DNA of 64,000 bases, taken from positions 1,674,001 through 1,738,000 of the forward strand of contig SRSI01000048.1 of the NCBI GenBank assembly GCA_005656395.1. The letters are read 5' to 3'. Below are positions 33,323-45,864 of this stretch, piece by piece (within the stretch, counting starts at the first letter, position 1; the number at the start of each line of letters is the position of its first letter). The notes under the pieces were generated by a model. It did no database searches, was not told where the DNA came from, and was given only the letters and a program-made list of their open reading frames with translations. Source of the DNA: Strongyloides papillosus. Taxonomy: Eukaryota > Nematoda > Chromadorea > Rhabditida > Strongyloididae. The position numbers were made by a program, and so were the translations under genes.

Positions 33323-36300
33323 CTAACATACAGACTGCTTATTTAATTTACACCATTTTTCTAGAAGTTTAGATGTCCCGCATGGTTTGACATTTTCCAA
33401 TGAATTATCATCGACATTCATCACTTTTGGTCTCCTAAATTCCTTAGGTAACTCCTCAGAGGGGTGATGGATTCCCCAATAAGTAAAGAATCTGAACTCT
33501 AGAGCTTGTACGCGATTGTTGTAATTACGTACCTTCAGCTCATATTTCTTTCTATTATCTGGATTGACACCTTCCAATTGTAATAACGACCATTCCTGAA
33601 AAAATAAAAGTAAAAAATAGAAAAGAAATTAAACTTACAGCATTGAGTTTATCAGCTTCAAGAAGTAAATCGACAATCTCTCTCTTGCGCTTATTTTTGT
33701 TGTAACTTTTGAGAGAGTAAATACCAGCAACATAATTAGCCTCTTTAAGAGGTTTCAACTCCTTCAGAATTGCCTCACTTTGTTTGGCCTCTAGACTACA
33801 ATTTTTATAGGCTATATATTGGTAACTGTCCTGGAGATTTTGATAGTTCCTTTTTATTATATCAAGTTGTCCAGTTAGCTCTTTTACGGCAATAGCATCA
33901 TTATTCGGGAGGGACAAATCAAAGGAACTTTGACTTTCATTCAGTTGTACAAGATGTGAGGGTTTCTCCATAGATATAATTTCAATTTGTCTATTTAAGT
34001 CATCAATCTCGATCAATAATCTTTCTTGATCCTCCTTGTACCTTCTGATCTTTTCATCACACTCCTTCTTGATAAGTTCGACCCTCTTATCAGATCCTTT
34101 ACCACCCTCAATATTTTTCATGTGAGTTTCGAGTTTTAACTCCAAATTTCTTATACAATCTTTCTTCTCTTTTAACGTGAAACTTAATTCACGTATCTGC
34201 TCGTCCTTTGAGGTAACCTGCCAACGTAATGATTCTAACTCTTGTGAATCATTCTTTCTTGTGATACCACGTTCATACAAAGCAGAGTATGTCTTCCTTT
34301 CAATCTTTCCGACAACTAGACCATCATTCTCCATAGTCTTTGAAACTTTATTTAATCCAGCAACGATGGTATCAGCAAAACTTTGCACATGTTCAAGAGC
34401 CTTATCACTCGCTATAGAGCCTGATATTTTTTCGACAGAATTATGGATACACTCTGCCAGTTGTGCGATACGTAGGCCGTCAAATTCATTAAATGAATTC
34501 ATCAATGATATGCCTGCTTTACACGTATTAACAAATATTTTAGCAATCTTCTCCAAGGATGTCGTAACTGTGTATATGGAGTCCATAAATTCACTATTAA
34601 CTAGAATATCCTTGTCTCCAGGAATACTATTTTGTATCCTTATTAGAAGTTTTTCACCTTCATCCATGGTATCAATAATCCTGGTGAACGATCGAATGAT
34701 ATCATTTTCCTTAGGATAGTTTTCTTCCAGATAAAAGAGTATACGTTGTCTATTAATGTCTATCCACTCGAATCCTTTACTTAATTGTGCACATATATTA
34801 ATTAACATCTCCTTGTTGTCATAGCTTTCCATACTCATATTAATTTCGAAAGAGTAGTTGAAATGGTGGACAATTTGGTACAATGGATCAATCGTCGAAT
34901 TTTCATCAAGTCTATCCTGTTTTAGTAACTCAAAATAGCTGTCCAGAACTTTCTCATGATGAGCGAACTCCGATTGGAGATGGCAAATAGAGGCAAGTTT
35001 ATCAACAGAACAACTTTGTAAAGTTCCTTCAAACTTCTTTGCTACCACTTTTAGGTTTAGAAGGATATAGCAGACATTTGCGACGAATCCCCATTGTTCC
35101 CCACGGTGACTTCTCGTGACATGTTCTCGTCTCATACCACCAGGTACAGCAGGATATTTCTTTATAAGTAAATCACTCAATGCCATAGACTTTGCCGCTA
35201 CACGTGGTAAGGCAACAGTCAATAGAAGTGCGTCATTATCACCACCCGGCTTTGAGAAGTTATCAGGAAGGAAAAACTTCAGCAATTTTGACGTCATTTG
35301 TGAGAACTCACAATTAATACGATATAACTCCAAATCAACTAACTCAGAGAAGACCTTATTTGACTCATAGACAGGAATACCCTCATTAGCTTCTTTTGCT
35401 TGAAGCTTCTCTCTCTCCGTCAAAAGCTCATCCTCCTTGTTTTGGATTTCAATATTTAAATCACCAATTCTGCTCCTAAATTGTTGTATGGTAGATTCAA
35501 ATTTAGAAATCTCCTCCTCTCTTATACGTAGAGTTTTCTTTAGCACGTTCATTTCACCAATCTTCTCATCAAGCTGTCTAAGGTACTCCGATTCATCATC
35601 TTTGGCGCAGGCAAGTAGTTGTTCATTCATCTCATTTAGCTCCTCCAACTCCAAAATTTGTTCATTCAGTGTACCTAGCTTGTCCTCTAACTCTAAATTT
35701 TTCTCTGTTAGAATTTCAACTACTTTCTCTGCTCCAGCAGCAGCATCGACTTGCTCGGAGTAATCAGATAACATGTTCTTCAATTCAGCAATTTCAGCTT
35801 CCTGGTTATTAGTTAACTCCTCCAAGTCTTCTATATCTTGCTTCAACTTCTCAATAACTTTTTTATTTTCCGCATCGACAACTTTACTCTCAGCTATGTG
35901 GTCGCGGAGTTTATTGACAGCATCGGACAAATTCTCATTTTGTCTTTGTAAAGCAGAAAACTGAAGGCTATTTCCACTTGGAGACGGGTCGATCCTTTCC
36001 ATTTCAGACTTTAACAATGCTAATTCCTTCTCCTTGTCAGCGAATTGGATTTTGTACGATTCCAACTCTGCTTTAACTGCTTCGCACTCCTCCTCAGCTA
36101 TCTCCTTATCAATTGATAACTCTTCTAGTCGCGCAGCTAGTTCTGTAGCGTCAAGAGTCTCCGCATCCTCCGCCTTTCTCAGAGACTCCTCAAGTCTGTG
36201 CTTATAATCCTCAAGTTCCCGCTTAAGGCGTGAATTTTGCTCCAGTATCTGCTTTTTGTTTTCCTCAAACTTCTGAACTGTTACTTTAAGGCGTTCCAGC

Positions 36301-37096
36301 TCGTGAATCTTTGGACGGAAGTCACGGATTTTAGTCTTCAATACTTCTACTTGCTCCTCCAAGTCAACATTCTTCGACCTCAGATACTCAATCTCTTTTT
36401 CCTCGTCCAAATCCGGTGGTGGGACATATGTTTTAGGTTGCACCTCGACAGGTTTCTCCAACTCATCAATCATTTCAGAACTTTTACTTTCTTCCGAGAT
36501 GTTGTCCTTTAAGTCAGAAAGACTTTCTTCCTTTACCATCACAAAAGATTCATTTGATTGGCAACTACTTTGCAGCGAATCACTATTTAAGGCCGGTACA
36601 GTTGCAGTGCTATTTGAAGCCTTAGAACCCGATGAAGGAGCCTTGATGGCACTAGATGATGATTGCCTTTTTGACGTTGCATTTGTGCTGGATGTATTGC
36701 TGGCAGCCTTTGAAGGACTCATACTTCTTGGAGTTGGTATAGGAGAGCTTTTAACAGAAGCTTTGGCACTCGGTGCTTTACTTTGTCTAGCGGATGAGGC
36801 AATTGATGTCCTGGTTGATGACTTCTTTTCACCTTCCCTTCTAACTTGACTTGGTTTCATAAAAATCCCGTATCTGTCAGGACATGTAAAATATTTCACT
36901 CCTTCAACTGTGCCATTATTTTTACCGTTCTCCGTATCGAGAATTACTCCTACCCATGTTCCAGGAGCAAATTGTGTCTCCCCGAAGAATGCAACTTTTC
37001 CTTTACCCTTGTCTGAAACATTTTGATCGTTATGTGATTTCATGGTAAACAAAACTTACCTGTTTCAACTTTTTCTCCCACTTTAAACGTGCTCAT
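33323..37096 (-). CDS. dnc-1: Dynactin p150Glued subunit (DNC-1)
   Basis: p150 is the largest dynactin subunit, tethering dynein to microtubules and cargo. Three exons, 37096-37060, 37012-33639 and 33595-33323, all join in phase and give 1227 residues, near the usual size. MSTFKVGEKVETDKGKGKV starts the CAP-Gly domain (WVGVILDTENGKNNGTVEG, residues to about 70), with GKNNG where GKNDG is usual. A serine/basic region (about 75-160), a long coiled coil (about 210-545), the dynactin domain (VDLELYRINCEFSQMTSKLL onward, from about 560) and a second coiled coil (from about 935) follow. The upstream open frame starting MFTMKSH is intron sequence. The gene is divergent from the SANTA-domain gene. 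Antisense open frames over it are shadows. Confidence 0.94.
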
Positions 37097-37647
37097 TCCT
37101 ATTGCTAGCCGTATTCGATAACGATACTAATACTTAAATGATAGATACAACTAAAAATTGACTGTTGATAAAGTGGATGATTTATAACAATTCAGGTACT
37201 AAAAACGTTGTTCAAAAATGACTACATTATAATCGTCCTGAGACCTCTAACCTATTTCAAACCGTTTGATTCGCACGATCGCCTACGGTTTCTTCAAACT
37301 ATCAATATGACAATGATAAAAACTATTATCACCACTTTACGAGAAGTCATCTTTTTCAATACAATAACACTTTTCTGTACGTTGAGAAGAGAGTCCTTCA
37401 CATTGGTTGCGATACTTTACTACCTCTACTCGAATGTCGTTCAATACTCAATGTAAAATTATCTGATTTATCAAATGTAAATGAAGAATGAGATACTCTT
37501 TAAAAAGTTTCATAAACAGTTGGATTGTCTTGGTGTGAAGAGTCGCCCCATTTATGTTTGCCGCAAATTTGGAGTAGTGTTTATTAAAAGATCATAACTT
37601 TGTATTAATAAAGAGAGTAATTGTGTATTATTATACTGACTATTGAT
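37097..37647. other. Divergent promoter region, dnc-1 / SANTA gene
   Basis: About 550 bases between two divergent starts. An open frame at 37208-37456 shows no domain and is not accepted. The region probably carries both promoters. Confidence 0.5.
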
Positions 37648-39152
37648 ATGGCTCTACAACCATATCATGGAAGGAAGCTATTCTTAACAAGGTGGATCGT
37701 AAAATTTATTCCTTCTGATGAAGATCCTCTTGATTTTAATATCAGACTATCTGGGTTAATGACACCAACACCCGTAGGACCTATTGAAGATACCAATGAG
37801 TATCCTAGACGGTAATTTTACGATTGATATTCATTCTTATATCATTATTAAGGCGCAAAAGGAAATATTATACATTTACACCTTATACAACAGACTTTTT
37901 GGAGACTGTTCATGGACCTAAGTTGGTAGAATTTGAAAATAAGGAAACTATAACATTGGTTGATGGAATGTCGTATGAGGAAGGTATAAAAAGCGGGTAT
38001 CCTGCCAGTTTTATAGACTATTTTCGATTTGGATTTCCTCCAACGTGGGAATTTATTATCTCACAGTTTTATTTATCAATGCATAGGGGTATAGCGAATG
38101 GTGAAGCACCATTAGGGATCAAATCTATTCTTAAGAATCCATCTAAACCATCAAATCAGTTAGTTTTGCAAGATAAAGATAAGACTAAGGTTGTAAATAC
38201 TGATCATACTTCTGTTTTGAAGGAGCGAAACAGGACAAATACTGACAATAAACTTAAATCAGGTCATAGGAGTGCTTCTTCTTCCAGTGCGAGTAAAGGT
38301 TTGTCTCGAACAAAATCTTCTCTATCGCAAAAAGATTCTAAGTTATTGAATGTGCCTACTTGTTCAAGTTCAAAGAAAGATCTACCCAATGTTCATCAAC
38401 AAGATAAATCTTCTACCAGTTCTACTAAAAATAATACTCGACCTAGTAGAACAAATACACGGTTGCAGAAAGCTCAACGACAAGCAGAATTACGTTCGAG
38501 TTCCGGAGCCAATGACGATGGGCCTCGAGAAAGGCATTCAAAGTTAGAAAGAAGTTTCAAACAAATGGATAGATCTTTCCATTCTGATGAAATGAATGAA
38601 CAAGTTAAAGGGAAACGTTCACAATCACAGAGCAATTCCAAGAATAAAGCTAACCATTTACAGACTAATTTGAAGGATCAACAAAATCAAAGGGTGCATT
38701 CACGCTCACAGAAAACTTCTAGGTACACAGAAAATGACTTACATCGAAATTCTAAGGACGAAAAAAATCAGAGTAAACGTTCACAGTCGGAGAAAATTAC
38801 TACTAAGACAAGGACACCTTCTTTCTCAAGTGAAAAGAAACTGCAATCTCAACCACTAAAAAGTTGCCTACGAAAAGGATCATCTTCAACAATTGAGAAG
38901 GAAAATTCAGGATCAACAAAATCGTCATACTATAATCAACAGCACACGTTTCGTAGGAGTAAACCTCAAAGTGATAAGGTCCTGCTTAATAGATCCCTTG
39001 CAGGTTGTAAACGTCACTCAGATAATGATGAAGATTCACCTAGCAGAAAAAATCCTCGTCAAACTACGGGACATGATTACAAATTTTCATTTTTACCTCG
39101 GAAGCGTGTAGAAGGTAGAAAAGATGATATAGTTTTACCTAAATGTATATAG
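37648..39152 (+). CDS. SANTA-domain protein, KNL-2/MIS18BP1-like
   Basis: KNL-2 and MIS18BP1 help load centromeric histone CENP-A. Two exons, 37648-37811 and 37853-39152 (42-base intron), give 487 residues. The N-terminal 130 residues fit the SANTA pattern: LTRWIVKFIPS at the start, a beta-rich middle, VDGMSYEEGIKSGYPASFID, then FRFGFPPTWEFIISQFYL, the hallmark 'GFP..W' end. The remainder is Ser/Arg/Lys-rich and probably disordered, with repeated SQS/KRSQS-like motifs and a basic C-terminus (LPRKRVEGRKDD). No Myb/SANT domain is visible, unlike several KNL-2 proteins. The domain call rests on pattern memory and needs a profile search. Confidence 0.6.
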
Positions 39153-39783
39153 AAATTATTTTTTATTATTATATTTATTATTTTGTAAATATTCTTGTAT
39201 AAAAGTTTATTATAATTAAAATTAATGGTTATTAGTTGAGTTATTTGAAAATGTTTTTTTAAAGATTCTGAAATATGTTAGTAATTAAGGTATCTTATGC
39301 ACTTAACATTTAATGATGTTAAAAAATCAGTAAAAACTTCATTAACATGTTTACATTAAACTAATTATCTTTCCCCAAACCCCTACAGTTTTAAATTAAA
39401 CTTTTTTGCTTCGTATAATTTCATTAAATCAAATATACTTTTTTTTCTTAAGAAATATTGTTATATGTTGTAAAAATAAATGTTTGACATGACTATAGAT
39501 TAATAGCACAACTTTGTCGGTATGTCTTGTATAATTGATATTGTTTATAATTAGAGCTTGTTTTCATTATAAATAAAATGCTACAGGTAATTGATTAATT
39601 AAATTAATAAAAAGCAAACATGTGGCATTAAAACTTTTTAATTTATGTAACAAACATTTATATAAAAATGTAAGAATATACTTCAAATCAATCAAAATAT
39701 TTTTTTATCATTCATTCTACCTAACTTTATCAATTCCACAAAGGATTATATATATTTTTTGAAAAATATATGAAGAAAAGAAC
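39153..39783. other. Intergenic region, no gene seen
   Basis: About 630 bases between the SANTA-domain gene and the F-box gene on the same strand; AT-rich, no feature recognised. Confidence 0.5.
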
Positions 39784-41514
39784 ATGGGTAATTTGTTTGG
39801 AAAACCCCGTTATTCAATCAAAGAAAATTCTATTGAAAATCAACAACATCCGCAGAATGTTGTTTTTAATTGTAACGAACTAATAAGTATCATTTACGAT
39901 CAATTATCAAATCCAGTTGACAAACTTAATTTCAAATTAACTTGTAAAAATTTCTACTATATAATAAGAAACAAAGTTTCACTCGTTGAGGATTCACTAC
40001 TTAACGAAAATTCATCTGATGAGTATGATTTCCATGCTCAAGGTTCACACTACAGTCTCAGAAACAATATATTAAATATACAACTTCACTTTGGAAATAT
40101 CCTCCTCCAATCAAACTTTGATCTGTTGGTCCAAAAAATCAGGAATAACATCAATAAAGTTGGGAAATTAAGAATTCAGTTTGGGTGGTTTAATTGTGTG
40201 CATGCATTGGAAAGATTAGATGTTTTTCATAATGTTAAAATTCTTGAATTTACAAGATTCCCATTACAACAAATGCATATGCTGACTTTTAAATATCTGA
40301 AGTCACTTCAACCACATACAATTATATTGGATTGTTCACTGTTTGACTTTTATGATAAGGATAATAGTGTCAATGATAAATGGCATTTTCCAAGGAGTAT
40401 GAAGAACTTATCAATTAAATGTACTGGCAAATATTGGTCTAAATTACTGTTAGATGGATTGCTTGAGTTCAAAGCCAATGAACTTGACACATTAGAACTT
40501 ATTCTTAATGATTGTCATGATACATATTTAAATTCTTCAAACAAATTACATAAAATTTCTGAATATTTCAAAAAAGTTAATATTGTTTATAATGGTGTCT
40601 ACATCATTGAAAAATTCTATAAATTTGCAGAATCTTTCACCAAAAATGACTATACTTCAAAATTTAATATAAATTTGCAGGTGGAAATTTATGATGACTT
40701 CTGGGATGTTGCTCCATCAAATGTGTGCAGGAAGATTGAATTGTTGTGGATATTTTACTTCATAGAAGCAAATAGAAAGTTTGATAATAACATTGATATA
40801 ATATGTAGCAATTTATATAAAATGCACAACTTGAAGACATTAGTCATTGATTTCAACATGTTCAGGAGTGGGAGGAGTTTTAGAGAAATGGTATGTGCTT
40901 TGAACAAGAATTTAAAAAACATTCAAATAAATGGATGCCAGAATTTCAAGTTGTCTCACTTAGAATTTATGGCAAAACATTTTAAGAATATTGAAATCTT
41001 ATCATTACATGAAGTTAAATCTGGCAGTACAACAATTTCAAAGATACTTAGACTATTTCCTTCAATCAAAATTTTAGAAGTTTTCTTTGCTAAATCATTT
41101 CAATCTTCCAAAGTACTTGAGTTTTTTAAAGGTGACAAAGATGAAAATGGTAGTTACCGATTTAAGTGGCCAAATGTCAAATGCTTAAATATTTTTACAT
41201 ACTATCCGGAGACCGTAGAATTGAATGAATTTAGGATGATTGAAAAAAGAATTCCCAGAAAGAGTGGGCAATTAATAATTGGTAAAGATAAATATCACAT
41301 TAATCATGGTAATGAAAAGGATCTTCTTAGAATAACCTTACAAAATTATTCAGGTTGTTGGAACTATTTGAAAGTCTTCATGAACAAACACTTTTTTGAT
41401 AACATTCCAATTTCATTCTACAAGAATATTTTAATGGAACCAAATAATTTTACATTAAGATATGAAGTTGAGAATTTAAACTTAATTGATTTGACTAATG
41501 CACTTCAAGTATAG
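39784..41514 (+). CDS. F-box protein with LRR-like region
   Basis: This single-exon gene of 576 residues has an F-box-like segment at about residues 28-62 (NCNELISIIYDQLSNPVDKL then NFKLTCKNFYYIIRN). Such proteins recruit substrates to SCF ubiquitin ligases. The rest has irregular leucine-rich spacing (LSIKCTGKYWSKLLLDGLLE, MHNLKTLVIDFNMF, FKNIEILSLHEVKS, FPSIKILEVFFAKS), consistent with a divergent leucine-rich-repeat substrate domain. The N-terminus MGNLFGKPR has a glycine at position 2 and could be myristoylated, which is an inference only. The start is the first ATG, just after an AT-rich leader. Similar F-box genes are common in nematodes; no closer identity is claimed. Confidence 0.7.
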   Translation: MGNLFGKPRYSIKENSIENQQHPQNVVFNCNELISIIYDQLSNPVDKLNFKLTCKNFYYIIRNKVSLVEDSLLNENSSDEYDFHAQGSHYSLRNNILNIQLHFGNILLQSNFDLLVQKIRNNINKVGKLRIQFGWFNCVHALERLDVFHNVKILEFTRFPLQQMHMLTFKYLKSLQPHTIILDCSLFDFYDKDNSVNDKWHFPRSMKNLSIKCTGKYWSKLLLDGLLEFKANELDTLELILNDCHDTYLNSSNKLHKISEYFKKVNIVYNGVYIIEKFYKFAESFTKNDYTSKFNINLQVEIYDDFWDVAPSNVCRKIELLWIFYFIEANRKFDNNIDIICSNLYKMHNLKTLVIDFNMFRSGRSFREMVCALNKNLKNIQINGCQNFKLSHLEFMAKHFKNIEILSLHEVKSGSTTISKILRLFPSIKILEVFFAKSFQSSKVLEFFKGDKDENGSYRFKWPNVKCLNIFTYYPETVELNEFRMIEKRIPRKSGQLIIGKDKYHINHGNEKDLLRITLQNYSGCWNYLKVFMNKHFFDNIPISFYKNILMEPNNFTLRYEVENLNLIDLTNALQV

Positions 41515-41685
41515 TAGTTAAAAAACTTAATTGTTAATTTTTTGTTGATTTTGTTTTGATTGAAAGATATTATTTTTTTAGTTTTAAAGGATTAATAAAT
41601 AACTTACTCTTATCAACTATTATTAATAAAAATATTTAATAAAACATAACATCTAGCATTCTATCTATATCTAAGTGATATTTAT

Positions 41686-44030
41686 CTAATTTCCTTTTAT
41701 CATCTTCAAAATAAGTATTGATATAGTTTGTGTAAATATCACATACTCCCAAACGTCCAAATACGTGGATCCTAAAGTCAACAAAAAGAGATATGGTACA
41801 ACAGAGACCCAAGGATTATTTGATATGACCATGTCGCTATTTTTTAAATTATATCTAAACAAAAATATCATTATTGCACTCCATTCATAAAGTCCAAAAT
41901 GCCAAAAACCAAAGTTGGTATGTGGTAGTTCATAGAAAATAAAATATGTAGGTATATGTAAAATAATAGATGTTATAAACAGTAATAAACTTGGTGATAG
42001 CAAAAACGATATCATTGAAAATAACAAAAAAGCTGGTTGGTAGAATAACAAAGAACAACTTATAATTGTTAGGAATTTTGATAAAATAATATTTCTACAA
42101 AACCATCTATATCCACTAATACTAATCTTTCTAATTCTTAATACTTTCCCTATTATTGTTATTATCATCAAAAACAATTCAATAAAAAACATTATTATGA
42201 AAGCCAAAAATACCATTATGAATGTTGTTATAAAAGATCCACTGAAAATAGATTACATTAAACAAAGTACAAAAAAAACTCACGTTATGTAGAAAATAAC
42301 AAAATTGAAAGCTAAAAACTTTCCCAAATCACTGGACTTAAAAGAAAAGAGTAAAGAAATGAATGATAAAATAAAAGGAACATTTGTTATATTCAATTTT
42401 ATCACTCTGATTACCGTTAATCCTATTTCTACATTTATATTTACTTCAATCATTTTATCATCTTTAAAAACCCCCGGTTGGGGCATAATAAATAATTTTC
42501 CATCTTCATTATCCTCTTCATTAAAGTAATTAAATATCAGTATACCATTTTGTGAAAACGCCTCATTTAAATTTGATTTAAAATACATTTTTGGTGGTGA
42601 ACTTCGCTTATTTTTTATCATCACTCTGTAAACTATATTTGGGGAAAGAAAAGGTATTGTATATACTTTGATATTGTCTTTTTCTGGAAATTTAACTGTT
42701 TTTGTTACAACTGAACTTTCTAATATGCTGATTTCATTTTTTGGTACTATAGATAGACTAGCTTCTTTATCAATATAATATTGAGATTGACTTGATATGT
42801 ACTCTAAAGAGTAAGTGTACCTCATATCATAATCATAAAATAAATCTTTCTTTGGAATTAGTTGAGATGAGTAATGAGTTTCATACAATGGAGCAATCTC
42901 CTTGTTTGATTTTCTTATTACATATAATAATAAACCATTAGATGTCTCTTTCATATCAATTTTAACTAATCTATCATTAATAAAATTCTTCTCTATCACG
43001 GGATAGGTAAAAGTTGTAGAGTTAAATATTTTATCAAGAACTTTGTCAATATTACGTCTTGAGAATTTATCAAGTTTATCTTCAGCATACTCAAACAAAA
43101 GTCTTGATATTGATCTACAAAAATTTGTACTAAGTTATTAATAGAAAGAAAAAGTATACCTTTGTAATTGATTACACCAAACCAAACAATTATGATCACT
43201 CATTGTCCATACTCTATCTATACCTTGACTTGAATATGAATATCCTCCCTCATTACCAGTAAAAGATTCCTCTGCGTTCTCATCCATTAAACCCCCATGA
43301 AATGATATTATTGGAACTTCAACCATTGTATGCATCTCTCTCCATAAATCTATAAAATCACCTGTTATCTTAAACTGATGTTCCTTAAAAGCAGTCCCTA
43401 ATGTCATTACAAAAGCTGTATTATCTCTTAACCATTTTGATTGTGATAAGGCTATTTTTATAGCTATACCACTAATAGAGTGTCCAATAATAACAAATTT
43501 ATGACTTCTTTTACTATACAATTTATCAATATGTTTAAGACCTCTAATAAGATATGAAGCATGTTTCTTTAATGTTTTTACATCAAAAGTACTTGGTTCT
43601 TCATTCAGATGAGCAGCAAAAACATTAAAATGATATGGTACATTTCTCATTTCAGTTTTGTTTTGAAGTATTGATCCTATACTTCTGGCCATATCTGCTG
43701 GAGCACGATTTCCTGGGACATATATTACAGGTATTCCTTCAAATTTATTTGTATTAGCAACCTTCCTAAAATATTGTCCCTCTCCATAAATGTACATAAG
43801 GTAATTCGTTCCATTATCTTCATGAACAGTCTAAAAAAATTATACAAAAAAACTTCTCTATTATATCATCTTAATAAACAAACCCGTAATTGAGGCATTC
43901 TATACATAACTGTCATATCACAAGAATGTTTAAAGTAACTCCTACAATTTCTAATATCAAAAACAATCCATACTCCAACAATAAAATATAGAATTCTTAG
44001 GATATCCTTTGTAGATAATCTTGTTAACAT
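41686..44030 (-). CDS. PGAP1/BST1-type GPI inositol-deacylase
   Basis: PGAP1 removes the acyl chain from the inositol of GPI anchors in the ER. Four exons, 44030-43884, 43830-43160, 43114-42284 and 42241-41686, give 734 residues. Residues about 10-26 form a membrane anchor (ILRILYFIVGVWIVF). DMTVMYRMPQ and YLMYIYGEGQYF match the family N-terminus. The alpha/beta hydrolase core has IPVIYVPGNRAPADMARSIG, FVIIGHSISGIAIK (serine nucleophile) and WTMSDHNCLVWCNQL (His/Asp region). A lumenal beta-rich part follows, then several hydrophobic helices at the C-terminus (exons 3-4). It is shorter than the human enzyme. It is convergent with the F-box gene, 171 bases between stops. Confidence 0.88.
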
Positions 44031-44440
44031 TCTTCATAAATTTCGATGTTACTAGAAATAAAATATGCACATTATATTAGATACATATACGTGGTTAGTT
44101 TCAAACTTTTACAACTTAAAAGTGAATATGATTGTATTGATATCAAGTGTCCCATTCTGATAAGGATTGACAAATTGATGGTGATGAGTAATAGAAAGTA
44201 TTTACTGTGTATGTCTGCGTATTTACCTCGAGATTAGTGATAAGGACACCGCACTAGACTTTTTACCATTTCAAATAATCGTTTTTTACTCAATTCAATG
44301 GAAAACATCAATAATTGAATTTACTTTGAATGTATGGTAGTAGGAAATTTTATTTCATTCTTGATATGATTTCATAATCATGGCTCAATGATAAAAAGAA
44401 ATGGATTATTTAACGATTCATAGAAGTGTGTCCCTTATTC
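44031..44440. other. Intergenic region before the RFWD3-like array
   Basis: About 400 bases upstream of PGAP1 (minus) and before the first degenerate array copy. A small open frame at 44046-44237 lacks any support. Confidence 0.45.
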
Positions 44441-45864
44441 TAAAGATTAGCCGAGAACATGCTCTATGTTCTACTAAATATGGGCATGTAATGGAAAATC
44501 TTGTTTAGAGAAGTGGGCATGCGAAATCTGTAGGGATGAAATATTCGACTGTCCTGTATACTATAAAGATTTACTTGGTAGTGAATGTCACCCAAATTTT
44601 AATTTACTGATAGAAGTAGTTTTATTTATGTTTTTTTTATTATTTTACTTATATTTTAGTTATTAAAAAGTAAATCTGAAGATTCTAAGGATAGATGCCT
44701 TAGCGAGAATGATATATTGAAGAACTAGTTTTCAGGAAGAGCAAACAATGGAAACACTCTTTTTATAGAAACAGGACATACAGAATTACAAGAAAATATA
44801 GCGGTGAATTTTTCTGCTGTTCATAATGAGTGTATTTTGTTTGCTGGTATTGACAATTATGAAATTGGGAAAGATTAATATGATTGAGGTACCGATTTTT
44901 GTAGATCTTTTTTACAAATTTACAAAGGTACTGAAATTTCCTATGATAAAGTCTTTGGATCAACTCTTATTACTGATGTATCATTCAACAAGTTCCGTGG
45001 AGATGCCGTTGAGTTTTGCACTGGTTTAAAAATGGATCTCTTTAGAAAGTATTACTAACTCTAACTAATGGTATTTGTGGAATCCTACATGAAAGCGTAT
45101 TATTTAATGAGTATGAAAAAATTCATTCAATATGCTTTTTAGACAAAAACAAAGTTATTTATTCTGTTGAAGAATGTAGTATTTTTGTTGTACCTACTAA
45201 TAAGCTTTGTGTTAGGGAAAATTGGCTAGGAAATGTCAATGTTAAATTAAAGGATGTGACTAATTTAACAGTTAAAAATGATTGTGTTTTACTTGGGGTT
45301 ATGTATGGAAGCATTTATGTTATTGGGAAGAAAAAAATCCCATATGTGGTTTATTCTGGAGAAAACGTAGGAATTATCAACTATACATATGACCCAATTG
45401 TGGATATGATTTCAATCGTCAACTTTTTAGAATAGAATGGTAGTAAAGATAGTGGCGAAGAAAGCGGTGGAAAAGCTGTATCATATGTACAACGTATTGT
45501 ATCAAAAATGCCTAAGTATGACAATTCAGGCTGTAGAATAGGAGTATATATTAGTTGTCCTATCAAAGATATCCAGAATATTATTTATCATTTATCACAA
45601 AGGTTCAAGCCACCATTAATTTCAGCAAAGAATTATTAAAGGTATTTCACCCATTCAATCCTACCGAATGAAGGGAATAACATGCTTCAAGTACACTTTG
45701 TAAATAATACTTTTAACGTTGTAGGTGAAAAGAAAATTTATATGAATGCATTGGTGTTTTGCGTTCGAAAACCAAAGTTACTTCTCTCAGAGGTGCTGAA
45801 AATTTCAATCGTATTAATATTTCAGCATAAGTTTGCAATGTTAAACTGCTATACATTAGTATAA
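44441..45864 (+). pseudogene. RFWD3-like RING/propeller array, copy A (degenerate)
   Basis: This is a decayed copy of the 46.6 kb gene. A RING remnant is readable near 44455-44560 (EHALCSTKYGHVME), with a conserved ligand Cys changed to Tyr and shortened sequence before the last Cys pair. The body follows with LLKSKSEDSKDRCLSENDIL, ECILFAGIDN, IHSICFLDKNKVIYSVEECS, LKDVTNLTVKNDCVLLGVMY and the family-typical end KISIVLIFQHKFAMLNCYTL. In-frame stops interrupt it repeatedly (for example near 44727, 44876, 45424). The damage includes substitutions to stop as well as indels, so this is a genuine pseudogene. It is the first unit of a roughly 2.15 kb tandem repeat. Confidence 0.8.

Noticed and set aside
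34177..36849. Several long plus-strand open frames opposite dnc-1
   Set aside because: They are antisense shadows of the p150 coiled-coil sequence; no start context, splice sites or domains support them.
37208..37456. Open frame in the divergent promoter between dnc-1 and the SANTA gene
   Set aside because: No domain, no splice sites and no conserved context.
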